NCBI RefSeq assembly: GCF_050947875.1
Contig: NC_134573.1
Location: forward strand, 32,881,615 to 32,945,614
Source of the DNA: Dermacentor variabilis
Taxonomy: Eukaryota; Arthropoda; Arachnida; Ixodida; Ixodidae
Length of the DNA stretch: 64,000 nt
Direction: 5' to 3'
Shown: piece by piece, positions 34,832 through 46,945 of the stretch
How the letters are laid out: each line of letters opens with the position of its first letter
Position numbering within the stretch: position 1 is the stretch's first letter
Made by a program: the position numbers and the translations under genes
The notes under the pieces: generated by a model
Databases searched by the model: none
The model's input: the letters and a program-made list of their open reading frames with translations, nothing else
What the model was told of the DNA's origin: nothing

Positions 34832-34934
34832 CGGCGGGTACCGACGGCGGGTGGCCAGACCCACTAAAATGACGCCGGACTCAAATCTTGTTGATTTGAA
34901 AATAAAAGTTCACGCTATCTCTCTCTCTCTCTCT
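34832..34934 (+). mobile_element. 103-bp 5'-truncated retrotransposon tail inside CR1 ORF1
   Basis: The insert ends TTGAAAATAAAAGTTCACGC then (TC)n (about 34,917-34,934). CGGTATACCCG (34,821-34,831) and CGGGATACCCG (34,935-34,945) flank it and differ at one base, a target duplication. It shows the same polyadenylation-signal-plus-(CT)n ending seen at 410-511 and in element C. Confidence 0.85.
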
Positions 34935-35410
34935 CGGGATACCCGATGGCCCCTCTGAGAATGCGCGTCAGTGCGAAGAAACAATTATCTCCATCGCCTC
35001 AGACAAACTGGATATACGTTTAGCACTTGATAGTATAGAGCGTTCACATAGAATCGGGAAATTTTGCCAGCGGCAAAAAGAGGCCTCTAGTAGTGAAGTT
35101 TACCGCATTCAAGACAAAAGAGCTGGTGTTTTCCAAATGGTCGTCTTTCGCGAGAACAGGTGTCAGCGTAAGCGAAGACTTTTTCGAAGCCACACGTCAC
35201 GCCCGGAAGAAACTTTTAGAATTCGGTAGAGGCTTGAACACTAACTTCAAATTAAGCTACAAAAGACTATTTTCGGAAGGAAAGTGCTACATGTTCAATG
35301 CCGACGAAAATTCCGTTAATGAAGTGAATACTGGCAGACAAACGAGAAATGCTGTGGCCATGTCCCCAGGAGCAACGCGTTCTGGACGTGTCTATGCGGG
35401 AAATAAATAG

Positions 35411-38225
35411 GCTCACGCGAGGGGCGGAGGCCCATCGGCAACATCATCCGTAATCTTTACTAATATTCGGAGCGTTTTTCCTAAAAGAGATAGTTTGAAC
35501 AGTTTAATTAACGATACTGGAGCTGATATTGTTGTACTAACGAAAACCTGGCTCTCTGATAAAATAGAACAGGCGAGCTATTTCAGTGCAACAAGAAATT
35601 TACTGTATATCGGCTAGACCACGCCTATAGAATAGACGGTGGTGTTTTAATTGCTATTAACTCTAGTTTTGAAGCATTCCTTTTGAGTGTAACTACTGAT
35701 TTGGAATTACTCTGGTGCTGCCTATCTATTGGTTTCAAAAAAATAATCATAGGGGGCTGTTATCATCCCCCTAATACCGATTGTCATGTTGCAGAAAAAA
35801 TTCATGACACCCTAAGCGAAATGTTCGTTCGATTTCCTGGTTCACCTATGTTTCTTTTAGGAGGCTTTAATTTCCCAACTATTGACTGGTCGCATTCCTG
35901 CCCCTTTTCTAATCCGACATCTCCAGAGGCTACAGGATTTCTTAACGTTTGCGTTGATTTTAACCTTGCACAGCTCGTTATCAGACCAACACGTGTCTCA
36001 TCTACTACAAGTTCGTTGCTCGACTTGATTCTGACCACTCATGCTGATAAGGTTTCACCAGTGACCCACGTGCCTGGCCTAAGCGACCATGACCCCCCCA
36101 CCATCTTAGACTATAACATTTCCATCCCGCCTACAAAAGTAAAGAAACACACCGAATACATTAGGGACTAAAGAAGGGATAACATTAATGCTATAAACTC
36201 TGAGCTATCAGCCTTTCTTGACTACTTCCTTATGACACATGTAGACTTATCAGTTCAATAAATGTGGTTGTCTTTTAAAACTACAGTAATGCATCTTATC
36301 TACAGATATATTTCACTTAGGCTAATTCATCAATCTTCTAACGTCCCTTGGTGCAATAACCATCTGAAAAGATTACCTAACAAAAAATGCAGACTTTTTC
36401 GTTCCGCCAGAAGGCCATTAAACGCTGATCGATGGTGAGCATATACATCCGCTGCGAAAGTCTATACAAGCGCTTTAAACACATCCAAATTTAACTTCTT
36501 TAACTCAACCCTACCGCCTCTGATAAAAACTAACCCAAAACGCTCTTGGAACGTTATAAAATGTACCAAAGATAGCGTTATAAGTCTCGTAAACGATTTA
36601 GGCGATCAAGTTCCGAATCATTTTTGCGCTTCTTTACTAAACAACACGTTTGCCAAATCATCCTGCACAGAAAATTTAGGTGACTATTCCCCTTTTACAT
36701 CCATTAACATTCCGGCGATGGATCCGATTACTCTAGACCCAGCAGGTATCCGAGCCAGAATTCTCAATATAAAGCGGTCATCATCATGCGGTATTGACGG
36801 TATTAATTCCAAGTTTCTCCAAAACACTGCAGAATACAGCTCCATTATACTTACCTTTATTTTTACAAGATCACTTAACGACAGTGCCCTACCCATTGAT
36901 AGGAAAACCGGTAAGGTGACCCAGATTTTTAAATCGGGAAACCCACATCACCCTTTGAATTACACACCCATCTCATTAACTTCGGTACCCTGCAAAATTT
37001 TTGAGCGCATCATTTTCACTCACCTTGTAAACTTTCTTGAATCAAACAATTTTTTATCAGCATGGTTTCAGGAAATCTTTTTCTTGTGAAACACAACTAA
37101 GAACATTCACTAATAACTTGCATGCGTTCTTGGACTCGGGTTTTGCGACGCACTGTATTTTTTTAGACTTTTCTAAAGCCTTTGATAAAGTTAATCACCA
37201 GTTACTTATCTATAAGCTAAGCATTTTAATTAAATATTGACTCTTTAATATTCAAACGGATTTGCAGCTTTCTTTGTAATCGTAGGAAATATGTGACCAT
37301 CAATGACAATGACTCACCAGAAGTGCCAGTAGAATCGGGTGTACCACAATGCTCTGTGCTGGCGCCTTTACTCTTCATTTATATTAACGACCTGCCTAAT
37401 GAAGTGACTAGCTCTGTTTGTTTGTTTGACAACGATTGCGTAATTTACCGAAAAATAACAAATGATTCTGATATGGTTACATTACAATCCGACCTTGATA
37501 ACGTTACAACCTGGTGCTCCCGCTGGCACATGAATCTTAACACTTCAAAATGTAAATTCATGAGAATCTCAGGCAGCCCAGTATCTTTTTATAACTACCA
37601 TCTTAACAACATCCCATTTGAATCAGTATCTTGTTATAAATACCTCGGAGTGCACACTACAAATAATCTCTCATGGAAACGACATATCGAACACATTACA
37701 TCAAGAGCTAACCGCATGCTGGGCTATCTTAAACGAAATTTTTCACTCGCACCTTCTTCCCTGAAAAAACAGTAATATGTCACCTACATTCGGCCTAATC
37801 TAGAGTATGCATCCTCAATATGGGACCCTCATTAATTAACATTAATTAACAGTTTAGAAGCTGTGCAGAATCGGTCCGTTCGTTTTATTCTTAACAATTA
37901 CCAGCGCACAGCAAGCGTAACTAGCATCAGACTTGCCCTCAACATATCTCTCCTTTCCAAACGCAGAAAAATCGCTCGCCTTTATCTGTACCATAAAATA
38001 TAACACTTAATTCCTACACTCAAGTCACGCTTTATCGAACAAGCCTCTTTTACTACTGCACGCTTGGACCATCGTGATAAGGTGAACATCCCATTCCACA
38101 AAACGACTAGCTATGGTAATCCACTTCTTCCAAAATCACGCCATGAATGGAGTCACCTACCGGATTCACTACTCTATATAACTAACACAGATAACTTCCG
38201 TAAGGCACTGACTAATATTATCTAG
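35411..38225 (+). pseudogene. CR1 ORF2 (endonuclease and RT), multiply interrupted
   Basis: Endonuclease: FTNIRS near 35,460, LTKTWL (the usual catalytic Glu of the ETWL motif is Lys), GGFNFPTIDW (GDFN with Asp lost), LLDLILTTHAD and SDHDPP. RT: CGIDGINSKFL, FKSGNPHHPLNYTPISLTS, HGFRKSFSCETQL, FLDFSKAFDKVNHQ, SGVPQCSVLAPLLF and LFDNDCVIYR, where the usual FADD has become FDND. C-terminal: YKYLGVH, RPNLEYASSIWDP, a KRRKIARLYLYHKI segment, and a final FRKALTNII before TAG at 38,225. Several frameshifts and stops lie between these blocks. No RNase H, as expected for CR1. Confidence 0.92.
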
Positions 38226-38612
38226 TATGCCTTGATGTGAATGTATAACGAAGCAATTCCGTTTTCTGATGATCAGTATTGTTTATAAGTTTTCTTTTTT
38301 ATTATCAACCTATTCTACAAACAGTTTATTTTGTATGATGCTGTATTTCCTGTCATGGTGTGCTTATTGTCTCCCTCTAAGTTGTCCTATATACCATGTG
38401 TTTATGGTTAATCTGTAATAGCGAAGCTTTCCGTTTTTCTTTGTATAATTATTTTTTGTTACCGTAATATGCTTTTCTTGTGTCGCTCTCGCGTTATTTT
38501 TACATTGTACCATGCATTGTCATCTGCTTAGTATTCATGTTTTCCTTTCTCCTTTCTTGCGTACTTATCTGTATTTATAAATTGATAACTAACTAAATAA
38601 ATAAATAAGTAA

Positions 38613-39149
38613 ATATCGGTACTTGCTAACTATTTTGTGCCCCACCACGAAGTTTACAGTGGTGCTTGCGTGCGTGAGGTGGTGTCAGAAAGAAAGAATT
38701 CGCTGTTATTAATCTTTTCCTAAGTTAGACTCCCTTCGGAGATCGAAAGTTATCAAGACAGCGTGTTCAAAAGTATCCTAACCACATCATATCTTGAGCG
38801 ATCTGGCATAAAAATAGTGGACAACTCAAGTCATTATCTACAGAGCAACAGCGTAGAAAGGCGGCGTTCCGTTCTGAAGCGTGTCCTTAGATTACTGTCA
38901 TGAAAATGAGCGCAAATGCGATGCACGCCCATCAGCAGCACTTTTAGCTGTGCGGTAGGTGCCACATGAATCCAATGTTTTTATCCTCGCCGAGTTGGTT
39001 TACAGAAGGTCGCTGCACTGATCTTTGCGAATGGTGCGGGAAACGTGGGAAGGGCGCAGAGAAGTCGCTATCGTGGTGCAGTTTCTTTTGAATCTGCAGG
39101 AGCGTCTGCATAATGCTAAAGAAATTGTGGAGGCCAGCATATGAAATCA
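38613..39149. other. No gene recognised
   Basis: Plain sequence between the CR1 tail and the gypsy relic; may hold unreadable integrase text of the latter. Confidence 0.3.
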
Positions 39150-40830
39150 GCTCAGGGTCGATTCAAAGTCTGCTACTACAGGACTGCCCGTCAGAGGACG
39201 CTCTGTATCGGTGACGAGGTATGTTACTGAGAGCCTCAAGAAAAAACAGGCTTGAAGTACAGTGGGAAAGGCCCGGGGAAGTGGTTGCAAACTGATACCA
39301 AATACGTGGTGAAATCCCAGGGAAACGTAAAGAGGGGCGCATTTATCACTGCAACCTAATGAAACCCTGCGTGCAAGAAGAGACTGTGATGAATATGACA
39401 CTAAACTCCCTGAAGAGATGAAGTACAACTTGGTTTGTTTAGGTGGAGAGGGAAGTAGAGGTCAAGAACTCCTGAAGTGGACGGAGCAGAGAGACAAACT
39501 AAAGGAATCCTAGTTGTCTGATCATGGCGAAAGAATGGCAGAATTTGATGAATGCTTCGTCGACAGATGGGCAGAACTGATTTGTCTGAGCACGATATTG
39601 GGCTGACGTCCGAGGAGTCAGTGCAATCAAAGTGTTATGGATTCTCTCGTAGGAACAGAGAAATCATTGACAGGGAAGTGAAGCGCATGCTCGAATCAGG
39701 AGTAATTAAGCCCTGCGAGAGCGAGCACGCTTCGCCGGTAATCTTGGTGGAAGTTCCGAGTAAGGACCCAAGGCCCGTAGTAGACCATTCAATTTCAGTT
39801 TAAGTTTATTATTCTTTAAATGCAATGAATAGGTAAGATACAATACACAATATCGGAAATGAAATGTTCCCGCCAAGCATGAGCGAGCCAGCAGGTGCGC
39901 GGTATGCTTCACACCAACAAGCAGTTATCAACTGACAATGTTGAGCTTCGGACTAAAAAAGCTGCCTTTCGTTTATCACGCCTCATGGATAGGGTTCTAA
40001 GGGGTTGCGAAGCATTTGCGTTGCCCTTCTTAGATGAACGCATAGGCTTTTCCGATTCATGCGAAACTATTGGTGCATCTTAGAACGGTGCTCAGCCGTT
40101 TAGTTTAAGCTGGGATGACATTAAAGGCCGAGAAATTTGATCTTGCAAGGACAACCGTAGACTACCTAGGGCATCACATCGGCCAAGGTTTTACGACACC
40201 TAGTGACGTTAAAATATGAGCTGTAGCAGACTAACCTCAACCCAAAACTAAGATTTACCTTCGGTAATTTTGGGGGCCACTGGATATTACAAAGATTCCG
40301 TACGGGATTATTGAATTTAGGCAAGCTCCCTGACTGATGCTTTTCGCGGGCCAGAACTGACAAACGTGTTGTGGGATGAAAAGAAGGAAGCTGCCTTCTT
40401 TAGCCTGAAGGCTGTGTCTACTAGCTGTCCGGTATTGATAGCTCCAGATTTTGAAGGATAATTCACGGTCCAGTGGGATGCGAGTGATCTTGGACTAGTA
40501 GCCGTTATCTTGCAGAGGGATGACGACGGTAACAAACATACCACGCTCTATGTGAGCCGAAACTGAGCCCTTGTGAGATTGCATACTGCGCATCGGAAAA
40601 AGAATGTACTCGTATTCTGAGGACCATTGAGCAATTGCAATGCTATCTTGGGGGCGCCAAACTCACCGTAGAGACGGACCATTGTCCCCTGGCCGGGCTG
40701 CAAACCACGAAATCACAGAACAGTTGCCTCCTGATGTTAAGCCTCATTCTACCGCAACATCGCTTTGACATAAAGCACAAGAAGGGCAAATTTAGTGAAA
40801 CCGCGGATGCACTTAGTCGCACTGGCTAAG
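39150..40830 (+). pseudogene. Ty3/gypsy pol relic with integrase C-terminus upstream of RT (Gmr1-type order)
   Basis: Reading left to right: an integrase C-terminal segment RFKVCYYRTARQRTLCIGDEV, a KGPGKW (GPY-like) block, and YHCNLMKP at 39,335-39,360. Then a ~180-bp linker and the RT entry LSEHDIGLTSEESVQSKCY, REVKRMLESGVIKP, SPVILVEVPSKDPRPVVD. After a foreign insert comes the RT C-terminal half: AAFRLSRLMDRVLRGCEAFA, LDER-IGFSDS (in place of LDD), ARTTVDYLGHHIGQGF. RNase H follows with FTVQWDASDLGLVAVILQRDD, ETDHCPL and KGKFSETADALSR. Stops and frameshifts are frequent. Having integrase text before RT is the reverse of typical Ty3/gypsy and matches the Gmr1-type order. Confidence 0.8.
39801..39955. 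other. Foreign ~150-bp insert or replacement within the RT
   Basis: RT homology stops after the VVDHSISV segment and resumes at AAFRLSRLMD. The central RT core between them is missing and replaced by AT-rich sequence (AAGTTTATTATTCTTTAAAT onward). This looks like insertion with deletion; no target duplication is visible. Confidence 0.6.
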
Positions 40831-41465
40831 CTGACCGGGGTCGCTCTTCACCATTACTCAAAATTGATACTTCAGTTTTATTTGTTTGTGAACTTGTGTT
40901 TGTAGATGCACAACGTAGCACATCTGGTTTATAAGCATAAGTTACTCCAGAAAGTTTTGAGCGTGTGCATTTCGCAAACAGTCACTAAAGAAAGACTGAT
41001 GTCACCCTCTTTTGACCTGGTTTGTTCAGAGGGGGCTGAGTGCTTGTTTCCGCACGTGTTTTAGTTTCAGAGACAGCTCGAAGAATCTGGTCGGCAAGAT
41101 AGCCGACAATGTGACAATCGACGGCGAGTTTCTGGCATTAATCTGCGAAAAGTGAAGTCGTCTCTCCGTGCAGCAGCGGGGACTGCTACCCTCCGCGATT
41201 ATTTTGGCACGGGATGAAGCTGATAAGATTACAGTAGACAACCTACTGTTTCTCAAGCGCGAGAGCAGAAGGCGAGAACTTCGCTGAGAAATAGTCGGAG
41301 CAAAGTTCCCACGGAATGCTGAGCGCTGCTAATCATCTCGTAACGAGCTCCCCTCTTCAGAGAAGCGCCATAAAGGGACAAATGAGTTGCCAGTTCAAAG
41401 GCATTTGGCGAGGGTTGCTTCCGGTGCAACTGCATAAGTCCGCGTTAGTGCCTTGTAGAAATGGA
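40831..41465. other. No gene recognised
   Basis: Decayed, possibly the continuation of the gypsy relic on the left; no motif found. Confidence 0.3.
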
Positions 41466-41760
41466 TTTTTTTATCAGGTTCTTTTTTATTGCCGTCCTGT
41501 TTACGTCGGCCAAACTGGTCACTGTTTAAGTACTAGGTTGTTGGAGCAGAAGCACTCGCTAGACGGTAATGCAAACTCGCATGGCCCACCGTATTATTGA
41601 GGACATGGACGTGCTCCAATCTGTAAAGTTACTATACTTCTTTCTGTATAGGGTAATCAGATCACGAGTGGTTTTTCTGAAGCCTACCACATAAAGAAAA
41701 ACGCACATGTTGTGTCAGCGTGCCTTCAATAGCTCTGCATGGCAGAGGATTTAATTTTTG
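41466..41760 (+). pseudogene. Penelope-like element fragment, GIY-YIG endonuclease end
   Basis: One frame reads VYVGQTGHCLSTRLLEQKHSL, matching the core of the GIY-YIG nuclease in Penelope-like elements (V-Y-x-G-Q-T, then R-L-x-E). Downstream, in other frames, SEAYHIKKN and CVSVPSIALHG match the usual C-terminal EA-HI-K and C-V-S-x-P-S-I-x-L positions. About 300 bp survive and the RT is absent. The fragment is short, so family placement is probable but not certain. Confidence 0.6.
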
Positions 41761-43004
41761 AACGAATTCATAATATAGTATAACATTGCACGTCTGTCAG
41801 GTCGCCCTTGCTTGCTGTTTTATATGCACGGAAATGATGTCGTCGATGTGAGAGTACCTGGGTGTTGGCCAGAGATTTTAAGTGCGAATTCGCATTCAAA
41901 TAAAGTTATTCAGCGCTGTCCTTTACTTTTCCTTCCTTTTGTCTTCGTCGTTTGCGCTGCCCCATCAAGATGTTGAGACATTTTCGCTTTGCGCGTGCAA
42001 GCCATGAAAGCGCCGTAGGTAGTAGGGCGTTAGGACGGCAGCAGCGCCAGTCGCATGTATGCGCCTCGAGTTTCCGTACAAAAGCTATCGCTATAAAGTT
42101 AAGAACTAAGTGCAGTGAATAGTACTGTCCACTGTTGTGTAGAGCGCGCGAGCCGTCCCCTTTGCTCTGCAGGGAGACGACTAGTGGCAGTTGCTGGGTC
42201 CGAGTATACGCAGCCTAAAAGACATGCAGTACTGTTTCTGATGAGTAGCGATGTTGAAAACCGCTTTTGTTTACCTTAATCTGCATTCAATCTGAGGGTG
42301 TTTGCGGCACGGCAAAGGCCATAAAATGAAGCGTATGGGCTAATTACGCGCGCCGATCCTTTCGCAAGAAATATAACGCGCTGACGGAGTGTTAGTGATA
42401 ACAAAGACGCTTACGAGCATCTCCTCTGGTTAAATGCAGCACGCACAAGTTTGCGTGTTCATTAGTACGCACTTGCACCTAGGCACGCTACCTCGGACCG
42501 AGCAACCGTCGCCACGTTTCGTCCGCAGAGCAAAACCGGCCATTCGCGTGCTGTAGATGGAACTGAACTCATAATAAAAACTGAAAATGCCAAATGTTCG
42601 TTATTGATGAGTGGTTGAAGAAAGTATGTCATTCAAGCAAACGGTCTGGCAAAGATACTTATCTTCGTCAGGGCAGCAACTGACGACGAAATGTTTTGAC
42701 GATTACAAATGCCCGAGTCAAAACAATGGCTACAGCAACATTCCTTGTTCTACAGTTAGTCATTTCAAGCTTCGTTCTACCTGTGAACCCCAGTATTCTT
42801 CTGTACAAATTACTGCCCTGTTTGAGCTGTCTCAGTCGTTGCATCAACGATGGACATCTTTCAACCCGCCTGCCGTTGAACGCTTTCGAAATGCTTCTGT
42901 GATGTCGCGTCGCATCTGTAGCGACTAAAACGCGGCAATGCAACGCGGCGTGCATATGCGACCTTGTGGCGTTGCATGCATGCGAGAATGATATGCACAC
43001 GCAC
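41761..43004. other. No gene recognised; intron-side flank of the host exon
   Basis: Plain sequence. If the exon at 43,005-43,265 is real, this is the beginning of its downstream intron on the minus strand. Confidence 0.3.
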
Positions 43005-43265
43005 CTGCGCAGCCGGCTTTGTCTGCTGGCCCTTCGCTGCTCGGCGTCGACGGCGCCCGACACGGTGGAGAGCACGGCCGGCAGCGACGACTGCGAAATG
43101 TCTAGTGTGAAGCCGTACGAATCGTTGGCCAGCTGCTCGCCCAGCTTCGAGGCCCAGTCATGGCCGACACTCTGCGCTGCCGCTGGGGGCGCTGCCGCCG
43201 GTTCGCCGCCTTCCGATCGCACGTGCGGTGAAGACGCTACCGCTTGGGACGCGTCCGCCTGGCTT
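43005..43265 (-). CDS. Candidate internal exon of a host gene (87 codons), unknown function
   Basis: The minus strand has an open block flanked by CCTGAGTCCCTGCAG (3' splice acceptor, AG at 43,267-43,266) and CGCAG|GTGCGT (5' donor, GT at 43,004-43,003). Its 261 bp begin with one base that completes a codon and end with two bases of a split codon, so both introns are phase 2. Codons are GC-rich at third positions, unlike the AT-rich surroundings. The peptide has an Ala/Pro-rich start (EPAAAPPAAAQSVGHDW), then GEQLANDSYGFTLDIS, SLPAVLSTVSGAVDAEQRRA and a basic end SRQSRLRR. No retroelement motif is present. I do not recognise the protein family. RNA evidence would settle it. Confidence 0.5.
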
Positions 43266-46200
43266 CTGCAGGGACTCAGGACCAGGGCAGGTGCACTGGC
43301 CCGTCGCAGTGAATGTACCGAAGCGAGCGGCGCATTTAGGGTGTCCAGGGAGATAACCTAGGGGTAGATATCGCAAGTTATTCGCACTACCGAGCCTGGC
43401 TTGGCACAAGTTTGATAGTTTAAATATGCAGGCCCGAGCACACGTTTCAGATCCCAGTACCAAGATTCACAAGAAAGTTACTGTGCTAGAATTTTGCTAG
43501 GAGTAGGTGCCAGCCTAAACATGATGTTATAATCAGTGAAGGTAGCCAGCCGATGACAAATAGCACTTATGAACGAAAAGAATTGTAAACCATGAAAATT
43601 ACAGAGCTTTCCGTTCGTTGCAACAGAACTTGCCGCAAGTTCGTAAGTCCTCTTCGCGAATTATATTTCGTGTTATGTTTTACTGAACAATTGTGTTGAC
43701 TTTAAGTTTATTCATCGATACTGGAAAAGTATGCTTAACATTTCTTAAAATTAGGATTGGAAAGAGCAATTTTCTAAGCATTACCACTGCGTGAGTTGTA
43801 TGTTATATACATGGGGGTTAATTGTAATAGTATAGTTAACCCTTTGTTTCGCAGGGGAATTTAACATAGTGCTCGTAACCAACTGATGCTGTTAGGCTTT
43901 CTTTTGTTCAACGTATCAACCAGAATAAAACTTACAGCAACAGGTATACATTTGATAGAAGTTTTATTACTGCCATATATGAGGCAGTCAGGAATGAGGC
44001 GCTGAACATAGGAAAACAGGTCTTGATTTCTACCTGCTCTCAGGAGGCACGGCAATCTTCGAAGCTGTTATATTTTCAATATGTACCCACAAATACAGCA
44101 ACCTTTTTTTGCCGAAGAATCGGATGTGCCATGTGCATGAGCTCAACTTGCACACGCCAATGTTTTGAGCCCGTTTCACAAGGCCATCATTGTCATGCCT
44201 CACAGACAGCTCTACGTGGTGAACTTTCTTTTATACTACAGGGTTACCCGAGACTTACCGCCTCTGGTCTAGATGCCACTGAAGGAACAAGGACGGGTGA
44301 CAGATCAACACATTCATTGTTCTACTCGGACAGGCCCGTCTTGCCAGCACAACAAACCAAGTGCAACTGTTCGACTCAAAAGTGAGGAACTAAAATAAAT
44401 CATAATCAACAAGCTTCAGCAACACCTCCAAAGGGCTCCTCACTTTCTCCAGGCCATCTGCAGGCCTTAGAATGCTCTGTACTTCACCGCAGTGGATCTT
44501 GATGCCTTTTTTTCAGTCTATGCCTTCATTTTTTCCGCTTGTACTTGTAAGTCGATGTTACCTGTATTTCTAGCTCACGGTGTGTAGAGCTTTCGCTCTC
44601 ATTGTGCCACTGTCTCATTCGCAGAGTGTGCTTTTCGGTGATTTCACGTGGATATTCAGGCTCAAAAACAAACTTTTGAATTTGCTCCCCTGTAACGCGT
44701 TGTCTGCATAATCAAAAGAAACTTTTTTCACATGTCAATGTAAACTAAAATGACCGCTAACAGGAAGCGCATAACTTATTTTACGGTAAACGAATAAAAA
44801 ACACATTACACAGCGCAAGGACCAGCGTTACACTAATCATTGTTGATCCACAAAATAGGACCTCATGGTCCTGAGTGACACAAACGCGTGTAAAAGCCGA
44901 GACAATACAAAAAGTATGCAACAACAAGTTGAGCAATAATAAAACAACCTAAGCGCCTTCTGCAGACTTCGTAGAAGATGTCGGTGTTTTCAACTTTATA
45001 TTACAAGAACTAAGGACAGAGAAACAAGAAAAAGTCGCACACTCACCGTCTTAGCCAGCCGCACGTACAAACCATGTTTTCAAGACCCGAAGCGTCCTTC
45101 TATGGTACTCGTGTAGACATTTAGAAATAGCAAATGGGAGCATTGACTTCCACGTTTGTGGCGGCTAGGAAATAGGGGTTATGCGATGAACATTGAAGAT
45201 AAGAGAATTTTAACAAAACTGCCACAAACGTGGCATCTGGGATAGAAAAGCGCCACTTTGAGCTTTTGTAAAAATCTGAACACACCGTTTACAAGTTATT
45301 AAGCATCAGTTTCTTGCATACACACCAATTGTTCCGGTTTATTGTGCGCCTGCCAATTCGCACATAAACCGGCGACTACAGAACTTAGCGGAGGGTCAGT
45401 TATACAAGTAAAAGGTGTTACTTTTGATCAAAATCCCAGAGATCTTTATATGTAGGCATGTTCGAGCATTAATCCTCAGGGAATGAAGCTGCGTCTCCCG
45501 CGTTGTAAGCGCGTGCGTCTATTACTGGTTATGCTATTCTGCATGTCACATTGGAGCGCGGCTTCGATCCCTCCCTAAAAACCATTCTTGTTGCAAATAA
45601 TATATGCACCTCAGGTGTAAACAATGTGAAAGGTCTCGTCACCTGTGTATGCAATCTATGATCAACCTGTATTCAAGCCACATACATATAAATGTCTTCA
45701 AGCGATCACGTTCATAGGAACTTCCAATCGGCATTTGTTGCATTGTCCGAGATGGTTGCCGAAGGTAGTAGTCGAGGTTCCCGCACTTCATAATCTAGTC
45801 ATCAGAATTTCGAAATATAAGGAAACATTGAGAGGCTTCTTTTAAGGAAGCACTTTGGCCGATTTTGAACCTTCGAATTTTCTTCCAGCAAGTGCGCCAC
45901 CAGGACATTTTCGGAAATGCGCACCGCGGCTGACCAGGGGGCCATTACTGTCTGCGTTACGTTAAACGTCTAATCGGTGTTACGCTAGCAATGGCTAACC
46001 AATCAACCCTTTCAAAGTGTCATAATGATACGTGTAATTATTTATCTTTCTCCGGTGACCGCTTTGACAGGGCTAGCAAAGGCTAAACATTGTCACTCAG
46101 CGCAGGACGCAGCAGCGTGTATCGGAAGTTTCTCGAATGTTATCGATCGTTCTATCAGTTGTTTGTTGCCACCGAACCATGTGTAATCTGATTTTAGGCG

Positions 46201-46724
46201 CGAAGCGAATTTGTAGCACTTTTGAAAGGTACGCGAGCACCAGTAATTACGCTAGAACCTTCGGCGACTTATGTATAAATGCCGACACCCTTGAAGCATA
46301 CAGAAAGGAACTCAACAAGAGGGCACGCTCGGCAAAAACTGGAAACAGGAAACAAGCCACGCCTAGTGTTAATCCCATCCGTAAGTTGACGTCAGCATCG
46401 GCAAAAAAATTATGTAGATCCCACGCACAGGGGAAATCGATGAAAGCGAAGCATTACGTGCGGGATGATTTGACTGACGATAATTAGCGGCGATGTTGAC
46501 GTCTAAACCTTATTTTCTTCAACCTTTAACATATAAAACGAGAGTGGTGAGTTTATGTTCCACGTTACCTTGCAGGCACCACTGCTGTTTATCTGCGTCA
46601 GAACATACACGGAGAGGTGTTTGCTTGAGGCGTTGTTGTGCACCATATTTCATAACCTCTGAAAGGGTTCAGCATAGGCATTGCCTCACATTGCAAATCA
46701 CATCGTGGCAGAAGTCAAACTTGA
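43266..46724. other. No gene recognised
   Basis: AT-rich, non-coding on both strands apart from short frames without motifs. Could be the upstream intron of the candidate exon. Confidence 0.3.
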
Positions 46725-46945
46725 ATTGGATTATGAGGCTGCACGTGCCAAAACCAGAACCGGATTATGACGCACGCCATAATGGCGGACTCCGAATTAA
46801 TGGTGACACCATAATCTTCTTCAACGTATCCCAAAATATAGGTGCACGTGTGTTTTCTACTTCGCCCCCATCCAAGTGCGGCCGTCGCGACTGGGATCAA
46901 ATCCACGACGTCTAGCAATGCCATAGCCGCAAAGCTAACGCGACG
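46725..46945 (-). mobile_element. tRNA-derived SINE (Ruka-like), near full length, diverged
   Basis: Read on the minus strand: head GCGTTAGCTTTGCGGCTATGG, B-box-like GGATTTGATCCC (canonical GGTTCGANTCC), body GATGGGGGCGAAGTAGAAA, GGTGCACG and tail-side GGTTTTGGCACG. Same family as 29,930 and 33,034, with more substitutions than the former. Confidence 0.78.

Larger units (their letters stand above)
34369..35410 (+). pseudogene. CR1 ORF1 with N-terminal 2A-like peptide and coiled coil
   Basis: From the ATG of MLPTKCF, about 35 residues of leader run into LLLLSGDIERNPGP, a canonical 2A motif (D-I-E-x-N-P-G-P). A Gln/Glu/Leu-rich heptad region (ETNQSSMSQAIEELKLSQQS, then IEELLQALE) follows and is predicted coiled coil. 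After a TGA at 34,747 the same frame continues with RRENLILFGIP, the RRM-like start, which is interrupted by the insert at 34,832-34,934. A last, shifted frame (35,093-35,410) has VSVSEDFFEATRHARKKLLEFG and SYKRLFSEGKCYMFN, the C-terminal RNA-binding part, and ends TAG... AAATAG at 35,410. ORF1p would bind element RNA. At least one stop, one insertion and one frameshift inactivate it. Confidence 0.85.
34105..38612 (+). mobile_element. Long CR1-clade non-LTR retrotransposon
   Basis: A leader of ~260 bp, ORF1 (34,369-35,410), ORF2 (35,411-38,225), a ~385-bp 3' UTR and a TAAA-repeat tail (AAATAAATAAATAAGTAAA, ending ~38,612). It disrupts a gypsy integrase fragment on its left. A 103-bp tail of another retrotransposon sits in ORF1. 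Confidence 0.88.
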
